Below are positions 7,974-12,143 of a stretch of 12,143 bases of DNA, piece by piece. Source of the DNA: Bacteroidota bacterium. Its GTDB lineage: Bacteria; Bacteroidota; Bacteroidia; Cytophagales; Cyclobacteriaceae. How positions within the stretch are numbered: the stretch's first letter is position 1; the number at the start of each line of letters is the position of its first letter. The stretch covers positions 1 through 12,143 of the forward strand of contig JAEZDW010000238.1 in the NCBI GenBank assembly GCA_023417955.1, in the 5' to 3' direction. The translations under genes were made by a program, and so were the position numbers. The notes beneath the pieces were generated by a model. It made no database searches and was not told where the DNA came from. It was given only the letters and a program-made list of their open reading frames with translations.

Positions 7974-9383
7974 ATGGCAAACAGAGGTAGTTTTTCCGGC
8001 CGGGTCGGATTCATCTTAGCGGCAGCCGGCTCAGCAGTCGGCCTCGGAAACATCTGGAGATTCCCGTATCTGGCTGGCCAGAATGGCGGTGCCATGTTTC
8101 TAATCATTTACCTGTTTTGCATATTCCTTCTTTGTTATCCCGTAATGGTTGGCGAAGTAGCAATCGGGCGGGCCGCACAACGCGACGCTTTTGGGTCCTA
8201 TGCACGATTTGGTGGTCAGCGATGGGGTTGGCTCGGATTCATGGGAATCTTTGCAGGTATTCTGATACTCTCATTTTACAATGTAGTTGCCGGATGGGCA
8301 TTTGGGTACTTCCTAAATATCACTTTTGGTGACCTCCTTAATCATTCCGACTTCAGTGCATTCTTCTCTACGTTCGTCAATGACATAATCGACTTTTCCA
8401 GCTGGGAAGGATTCTCCTATTCGAACCTTGTTTTTTCTATGGTTTTCATGGGACTGACTGCCTTCATTGTCAGTCAGGGTATTCAGAAAGGGATCGAGGC
8501 TGCGAACAAGATAATGATGCCCTCGCTTTATGTCATCCTCATTGGACTGATCGTCTATAGCCTGACGTTGCCAAACGCAATGGCCGGCGTGGAGTTCTAT
8601 CTTGTCCCGGAATTCGACGAAATAAGTATGGGAACCATTTCCGCGGCACTGAAGCAATCGTTCTTCTCGTTGTCATTGGGAATGGGAGCATTGATCACCT
8701 ATGGTTCCTACCTCGGAAAAGAACAAAAGATCAGTAGTTCAGCATCGATAATTTCCGTTGCAGATTCTTCCGTGGCGTTCCTTGCCGGATTAATGGTATT
8801 CCCACTTGTCTTTTCGCAAAATATTGATCCGACTACCCGCGGACCAGAGCTCGTTTTTATCGCACTCCCTAAAGTATTTGTAGACATGGGTCCGATTATC
8901 GGGCGTTTGATAGGTGGATCTTTCTTCCTCCTTCTATGTTTTGCTGCACTAACTTCAACTGTTTCGCTGCTTGAAGTACCTGTTGCTTATTTTGTCGACC
9001 AGAAGAAATATCCGCGCAAGGCTGTTGTTTGGGCGCTTGCCCTGTTCATCTTTCTGGCCGGGTTGCCTAGCATGGTGAGCCAGGGCATGATTGAGTCATT
9101 GAATCGCCTTGCGTTCTACGGCGGCAGGGATTTTCTGACCTTTATATCTGATATGAGTGACCTTCTGCTCACGATTGGAGGATGCCTAATGTGTCTGTTT
9201 ATTCGCTATCGCTGGAAACTCTTCAATATGCATGAAGAACTCGAGCAGGGTGACCCGGGATTCCGGACCAGATTTGTACGGCGGTATCTCGATTTTACGA
9301 TATCATGGACATGTCCGATCCTGCTCGGTGTAATGTCAATCTTTATCGTCCTGGAAAACTTCTTTGGAATCGTGCTCTTCTAG
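7974..9383 (+). CDS. NSS-family (LeuT-fold) sodium-dependent transporter
   Basis: A 469-residue neurotransmitter:sodium symporter-family protein, an inner-membrane carrier that couples Na+ to uptake of amino acids or related small molecules. Helix 1 shows the hallmark unwound region GSAVGLGNIWRFPYLAGQ (19-36) with the Na+/substrate-binding Asn (N26, equivalent to LeuT N27), then NGGAMF. Helix 6 shows FFSLSLGMGALITYGSY (230-246), the LeuT-like substrate/Na+ segment. Helix 8 contains LTSTVS (326-331), carrying the hydroxyl residues expected at the second Na+ site. Around eleven to twelve helices are visible. The length is slightly shorter than LeuT (about 515). The ATG at 7974 gives MANRGSFSGRVGFILA, typical of bacterial members. 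It is divergent from the 483-residue gene with 204 bases between them and convergent with the TerB-like gene. The substrate cannot be inferred. Confidence 0.94.
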   Translation: MANRGSFSGRVGFILAAAGSAVGLGNIWRFPYLAGQNGGAMFLIIYLFCIFLLCYPVMVGEVAIGRAAQRDAFGSYARFGGQRWGWLGFMGIFAGILILSFYNVVAGWAFGYFLNITFGDLLNHSDFSAFFSTFVNDIIDFSSWEGFSYSNLVFSMVFMGLTAFIVSQGIQKGIEAANKIMMPSLYVILIGLIVYSLTLPNAMAGVEFYLVPEFDEISMGTISAALKQSFFSLSLGMGALITYGSYLGKEQKISSSASIISVADSSVAFLAGLMVFPLVFSQNIDPTTRGPELVFIALPKVFVDMGPIIGRLIGGSFFLLLCFAALTSTVSLLEVPVAYFVDQKKYPRKAVVWALALFIFLAGLPSMVSQGMIESLNRLAFYGGRDFLTFISDMSDLLLTIGGCLMCLFIRYRWKLFNMHEELEQGDPGFRTRFVRRYLDFTISWTCPILLGVMSIFIVLENFFGIVLF

Positions 9384-9433
9384 TGGTCACGAGGATGCTA
9401 ATAGCGGTTAAGAGCCCTGCTGTTATTGCTTAC

Positions 9434-9880
9434 TCAACTTTCCAATGAATTGATACTGAATTTTTTTGCCGCTGTTTTTTTGATTTCTTCCCAATCATCC
9501 GGGTGAGGCGGCGAGCCTTTTTCGAAAACGCCGAGTAACCATCCAATAAGTTCCTTTCGCATTCCGAACTGAACTACGGCGTCTTCACAAAACTTTATCT
9601 CATGATCGTCAACGACTTCATCCGCATACACCATTAGAATCAGATCATACAAAAGATTCATGCGGTCGTTGTGATTGTCAGGAACATTCAGTGTGAACGG
9701 TTCTTCAGAATCAATCAACTCCTCCACCTGACGGTCTTTCAATCCATATCGTTTTCCAATTTTGAAGAGCAGGGCTACCTCCTTTTCGTGCATGTGCCCG
9801 TCAATCTTCGCCAGTGCCAGCAGATTGCGTATGTGGTTCTTCTTGTACGAAAGATACTGATGTTCAAAAAAGCCGATCAT
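9434..9880 (-). CDS. TerB-like (tellurite-resistance fold) protein
   Basis: A 148-residue all-helical, acidic protein resembling the TerB-like domain. Two similar acidic helix segments are visible: LALAKIDGHMHEKEVALL (about 21-38) and LMVYADEVVDDHEIKF (about 82-97). Each has the A-x-x-D-G/E-x-x-x-x-x-E pattern that in TerB proteins can coordinate a metal. TerB family members are cytosolic and associated with tellurite or envelope stress, but most stand-alone copies have unknown function. There is no signal peptide or membrane helix. The gene starts 28 bases after the fadD stop on the same strand, so it is probably the second gene of that operon. The link to fatty-acid activation is unexplained and may be incidental. 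Confidence 0.72.
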   Translation of the reverse strand: MIGFFEHQYLSYKKNHIRNLLALAKIDGHMHEKEVALLFKIGKRYGLKDRQVEELIDSEEPFTLNVPDNHNDRMNLLYDLILMVYADEVVDDHEIKFCEDAVVQFGMRKELIGWLLGVFEKGSPPHPDDWEEIKKTAAKKFSINSLES

Positions 9881-9908
9881 GATTTTATCTTGCTTGCCTG
9901 TGATTTGA

Positions 9909-11579
9909 CTATACTGCGGGCGCTTCTTCCTTCAATGCACGGCGCAATATCTTGCCTACATTCGTTTTCGGTAATTCCTTCCTGAATTCGACGTGCCGCG
10001 GGCATTTATAGTTCGTAAGATTTTCATGGAAAAATTTCCTGAGTTCCTCTTCTGTCAGCGACTCGTCTTTTTTCACAACGAAGACCTTGATCACTTCGCC
10101 GGACTTTACATCGGGAACTCCGATTGCAGCAACCTCCAGTACCTTTGGATGTTCAGCAATCACGTTCTCGATCTCGTTCGGGAATACATTGAATCCGGAG
10201 ACCTTGATCATGTCTTTCTTACGGTCAACAATCCTGAAGAAGCCATCTTCATCCATACAACCGATGTCACCCGTGCGGAACCAGCCTCCCGGAAAGAATA
10301 CGCCTTCATTGTCTTTTTGCCAGTAGCCTTTCATAACCTGAGGGCCGCGCGCGCAGATTTCTCCAACTTCGCCCTGCGCCAACATATTACCCGCATCATC
10401 AAAAATAGCAACCTCCGTACTTGGCATGGGCAGTCCGATTGTCCCCATCCGGTGTGTGCCGTCTAACGGATTGCAACAAAGTACCGGCGAGGTCTCACTA
10501 AGCCCGTAACCCTCGACAAGCGGTTTGCCGGTCACCTCCTGCCACTTTCTTGCCACCGCGTCCTGGACAGCCATTCCTCCGCCGACAGCACCGTGAAGTG
10601 CACTGAAGTCCAGCGTTTTGAAATCAGGATTGTTGAGCAGTCCATTGAAAAGCGTGTTGACCCCGGTGACGATCGTAAACTTATGTTTTCTCAGTTCTTT
10701 CACAAAGCCCGGCATATCACGCGGATTTGTAATCAGCACGTTTTTCACGCCCATACTGAACATCAGAAAACCATTTACGGTAAGCGCAAAAATATGATAC
10801 ATCGGTATTGCTGTAATGATTATGTCATTCCGGTTCCTGGTCATATAGGGTTTGAACCACTGAATAATCATAGCGTTGTGCGCAATCAGATTGGCATGAG
10901 ACAATTGCGCACCTTTTGAAACACCGGTAGTTCCGCCGGTGTATTGCAACACTGCTATATCTTCCAGGCCTAATTCCGGTCTTGTGTATTGCGAAGCAGC
11001 TCCCTTGCGCAATGCATCACGGAAGCGCACCGCCTGAGGAAGTTTATAGGCGGGAACCATCTTTTTTACCTGCTTCACAACAAAGTTCACGAGTGTGCCT
11101 TTGAGCGTACCGAGCATATCGCCCAGTTCGGTAAGGATCACGTGTTTGATTGAAGTATTACCAATGATCTTTTCAAGATTCGATGCAAAATTTGCGACGA
11201 TAACGATAGCCGTTGCGCCGGCGTCGCGAAACTGATGTTCCATTTCGCGTGGCGTGTAAAGCGGGTTTGTGTTTACGACGATAAGACCAGCCCGGAGTGC
11301 GCCAAAGAATGCGATTGGGAACTGTAGTAGGTTGGGCATTTGAATCGCGATACGGTCACCTTTCTTCAATCCGATGTGCTGAAGGTAGGCGGCGAAGTTT
11401 CTCGATTGCTCATCAACCTGTTTGTAGGTGAGTGTAACACCCATGTTTTCGAACGCAACCCGGTCGGCGAACTTGCTCATTTTTTCATCGAGCAGATGCA
11501 GTAACGACGGGTAATCGTAAAGGTTGATCGTTTTATCTACGCCTTGAGGGTAATTTTTCAGCCACGGAAACTCATTCAT
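9909..11579 (-). CDS. fadD: Long-chain fatty acid-CoA ligase (acyl-CoA synthetase)
   Basis: A 556-residue adenylate-forming enzyme converting a fatty acid, ATP and CoA to acyl-CoA via an acyl-AMP, acting at the inner face of the membrane in beta-oxidation or lipid synthesis. Motifs in order (numbered from the ATG at 11579) are YTGGTTGVSKGA (213-224, AMP/phosphate loop), PMYHIFALT (about 259-267), EGYGLSETSP (356-365), GWFRTGDIG (432-440), and DRKKDMIKVSGFNVFP (452-467, hinge and fatty-acid motif). The C-terminal catalytic lysine is K543 in PKTNVGKILRR. The length matches E. coli FadD (561). The frame is open to a TTG at 11609, but the ATG at 11579 gives MNEFPWLKNYPQGV, which aligns with the usual FadD start, and a weak -7-like box (CAAACGAT on plus, 11612-11619) would place the transcript start close to that TTG. 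It lies downstream of the tRNA-like array, separated from it by a terminator, and is followed by the TerB-like gene. Confidence 0.93.
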   Translation of the reverse strand: MNEFPWLKNYPQGVDKTINLYDYPSLLHLLDEKMSKFADRVAFENMGVTLTYKQVDEQSRNFAAYLQHIGLKKGDRIAIQMPNLLQFPIAFFGALRAGLIVVNTNPLYTPREMEHQFRDAGATAIVIVANFASNLEKIIGNTSIKHVILTELGDMLGTLKGTLVNFVVKQVKKMVPAYKLPQAVRFRDALRKGAASQYTRPELGLEDIAVLQYTGGTTGVSKGAQLSHANLIAHNAMIIQWFKPYMTRNRNDIIITAIPMYHIFALTVNGFLMFSMGVKNVLITNPRDMPGFVKELRKHKFTIVTGVNTLFNGLLNNPDFKTLDFSALHGAVGGGMAVQDAVARKWQEVTGKPLVEGYGLSETSPVLCCNPLDGTHRMGTIGLPMPSTEVAIFDDAGNMLAQGEVGEICARGPQVMKGYWQKDNEGVFFPGGWFRTGDIGCMDEDGFFRIVDRKKDMIKVSGFNVFPNEIENVIAEHPKVLEVAAIGVPDVKSGEVIKVFVVKKDESLTEEELRKFFHENLTNYKCPRHVEFRKELPKTNVGKILRRALKEEAPAV

Positions 11580-11649
11580 AATCTCAAATTTCGCAAAGTC
11601 GTTTTCCAAAGCAAACGATTGTTCTGCTTGAAATCAATAGCGCGGCAAT

Positions 11650-11693
11650 AAAAAAACCCATCCTTCCCGGCCATCTACCGGGAAAAAGATGGG
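11650..11693 (-). terminator. Rho-independent terminator of the tRNA-like array
   Basis: Read on the minus strand, CCCATC (11693-11688) pairs with GATGGG (11662-11657). An inner stem TTCCCGG (11684-11678) pairs with CCGGGAA (11670-11664) around a 7-base loop, giving 13 G/C-rich pairs with a small asymmetric interruption. The stem is followed at once by seven T residues (11656-11650). It lies 38 bases after the last tRNA-like element and about 70 bases before the fadD ATG, so it ends the array transcript and shields fadD. Confidence 0.88.
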
Positions 11694-11730
11694 CAGCTCT
11701 GAATAACTCATTAACCTAAACTGAGCTAGC

Positions 11731-11862
11731 TGTAAGAGAAGGATTCGAACCTTCTTCGTGGCTCAGGGCAAAAATTTTGATCTGTTCGGTGCGTGGACAC
11801 TGGACGATCAGAACTTATCCCCTCTCCACGTTCCTTCCCGGTAGCCGGGTTCTGCACTTACA
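11731..11862 (-). ncRNA. tRNA-like RNA element 1 (132 nt, no D-arm)
   Basis: A minus-strand element framed by a tRNA acceptor stem and T-arm. The 5' strand TGTAAGT (11862-11856) pairs 6 of 7 with the 3' strand TCTTACA (11737-11731), with a T-T mismatch next to the T-arm. The T-arm is canonical: GAAGG, loop TTCGAAT, CCTTC (11754-11738). The discriminator would be G, and CCA is not encoded. Between them are a CCCGG/CCGGG hairpin (about 11849-11837) in place of D and anticodon arms, a 5-bp helix CGTGG (11830-11826)/CCACG (11761-11757) that stops two bases before the T-arm, and an enclosed region of about 64 bases with possible pairings such as TGATC/GATCA. No anticodon loop or D-loop GG is recognisable. 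At 132 nt it is far too long for a normal tRNA. Function unknown; it could be a tRNA-mimicking small RNA or a decayed tRNA-derived element. Confidence 0.58.
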
Positions 11863-11904
11863 CGATTTAAACTTCAATTTCAATCACCTGAAATGAAGCA
11901 TTGC

Positions 11905-12058
11905 TGTAGGGGAAGGCTTCGAACCTTCACGGAGCAGTTAGACACCATCCTGATCCGGAACTTGCCGCAGCTTGTTTCGGATCAGGCGTCTGGTGTTTTA
12001 TCCCGTTACCTCCACCCCCGAGACCGGAGGGCTTGTCTGCCAGTTTCAACACCCTACA
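11905..12058 (-). ncRNA. tRNA-like RNA element 2 (154 nt, class-II-like D-arm)
   Basis: A minus-strand tRNA-like element with a perfect 7-bp acceptor stem TGTAGGG (12058-12052)/CCCTACA (11911-11905) and a canonical T-arm GAAGG, TTCGAAG, CCTTC (11928-11912). The 5' part continues as in a leucine-type tRNA: TG at positions 8-9, then a D-arm TTG-AAACTGGCAGA-CAA with the D-loop GG, then G26. The next hairpin (CCCTC/GGGGG, loop CGGTCTC) sits where the anticodon arm belongs but has G at position 33 instead of the invariant U, and could equally pair as a 6-bp stem with tetraloop GTCT. The region between this hairpin and the T-arm is roughly 90 bases instead of the usual 4-20. It is enclosed by TGGAG (12014-12010)/CTCCG (11934-11930) and contains a strong arm: ACACCA/TGGTGT (11996-11991/11947-11942) and CCTGATCCG/CGGATCAGG (11986-11978/11957-11949). 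Function unknown. Confidence 0.6.
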
Positions 12059-12135
12059 TTGTTAATTTCAAACCTTAATTCTAGTTTTCGGACGGCCTGC
12101 GACTCAGGACTTATGCTCGAAATGCTCAGTATCGC

Positions 12136-12143
12136 TGTAGGGG
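12136..12143 (-). ncRNA. Start of a third tRNA-like element (3' end only, cut by window edge)
   Basis: The last ten bases of the window (12134-12143) read GCTGTAGGGG on the plus strand, identical to the junction at the 3' end of element 2 (11903-11912) and nearly identical to element 1 (GCTGTAAGAG at 11729-11738). This suggests a further element whose acceptor 3' strand is CCCTACA (12142-12136) and whose T-arm begins just beyond the edge. Only the acceptor end is visible, so the call rests on the repeated junction. Confidence 0.42.

Noticed and set aside
9400..9427. Hairpin between the NSS transporter and TerB-like genes as a shared terminator
   Set aside because: The 8-bp stem includes two G-U pairs, has a 12-base loop and no T-run on either strand; too weak to call.
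11580..11609. TTG start of FadD ten codons upstream
   Set aside because: The in-frame ATG at 11579 aligns with typical FadD starts, and the extra ten residues have no family support.
11731..11820. An ordinary tRNA gene ending at the 11738-11754 T-arm
   Set aside because: No acceptor 5' strand, D-loop or anticodon stem occurs within 75-95 bases of the T-arm. The only matching 5' acceptor strand is 132 bases away.
11905..12058. tmRNA, or a tRNA interrupted by a group I intron
   Set aside because: The tmRNA 5' consensus and a proteolysis-tag reading frame are not seen, and tmRNA is about twice this length. The extra 60-90 bases are too short for a group I intron core and do not split a normal anticodon loop.
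12059..12135. A further RNA gene in the spacer between elements 2 and 3
   Set aside because: It has a short GCGA/TCGC match and a repeated GAGCAT, but no acceptor/T-arm pair and no convincing extended structure by eye.
11640..12143. CRISPR array or integron attC-like array
   Set aside because: The repeated parts are only the acceptor/T-arm and a short motif; spacing is irregular, there are no identical direct repeats of 25-40 bases, and no cas or integrase gene is visible.

Overview
The window most likely comes from a Bacteroidota chromosome, probably Cytophagales-like. The clues are a TopA that has GRFG-type C-terminal repeats and a long lysine/alanine tail instead of zinc fingers, the absence of convincing Shine-Dalgarno sequences before most genes, A/T-rich boxes resembling the Bacteroidota -33/-7 promoter, and a set of genes I associate with that phylum. 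This assignment is inference from family knowledge; no rRNA or ordinary tRNA is present to confirm it.

Layout from left to right. Positions 1-85 (minus) hold the first 28 codons of a sirtuin deacylase, just downstream of topA (153-2717, minus). From a 111-base divergent intergenic region, a plus-strand set runs the other way: a SixA-type histidine phosphatase (2829-3314), an arginase-family ureohydrolase (3339-4406, probably formimidoylglutamase) and an AGCS sodium:amino-acid symporter (4515-5909). The symporter's stop codon overlaps the stop of a convergent minus-strand DoxX-like membrane protein (5906-6316). DoxX lies one base downstream of a 483-residue conserved protein of unknown function (6318-7769). 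Divergent from that pair is an NSS-family (LeuT-fold) sodium-dependent transporter (7974-9383, plus). A TerB-like protein (9434-9880) and a long-chain acyl-CoA synthetase (9909-11579) follow on the minus strand and probably form an operon with the synthetase first.

The protein genes are mostly housekeeping and amino-acid/fatty-acid metabolism: DNA supercoiling, histidine/guanidino-nitrogen breakdown, two Na+-coupled amino-acid carriers and fatty-acid activation.

The unusual part is the right end (about 11650-12143). It has no protein gene. It holds a minus-strand series of at least two complete tRNA-like elements, plus the first bases of a third at the window edge, closed by a strong Rho-independent terminator. 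Each complete element has a tRNA acceptor stem (6/7 or 7/7 pairs beginning U1-A72) and a canonical T-arm. However, the elements are 132 and 154 nt long, lack a usable anticodon loop, and carry a large extra domain enclosed by a helix next to the T-arm. One retains a class-II (Leu-like) D-arm and the other does not. They match no RNA family that I can name from memory. A 10-nt complementarity links the first element to the terminator that separates the array from fadD.
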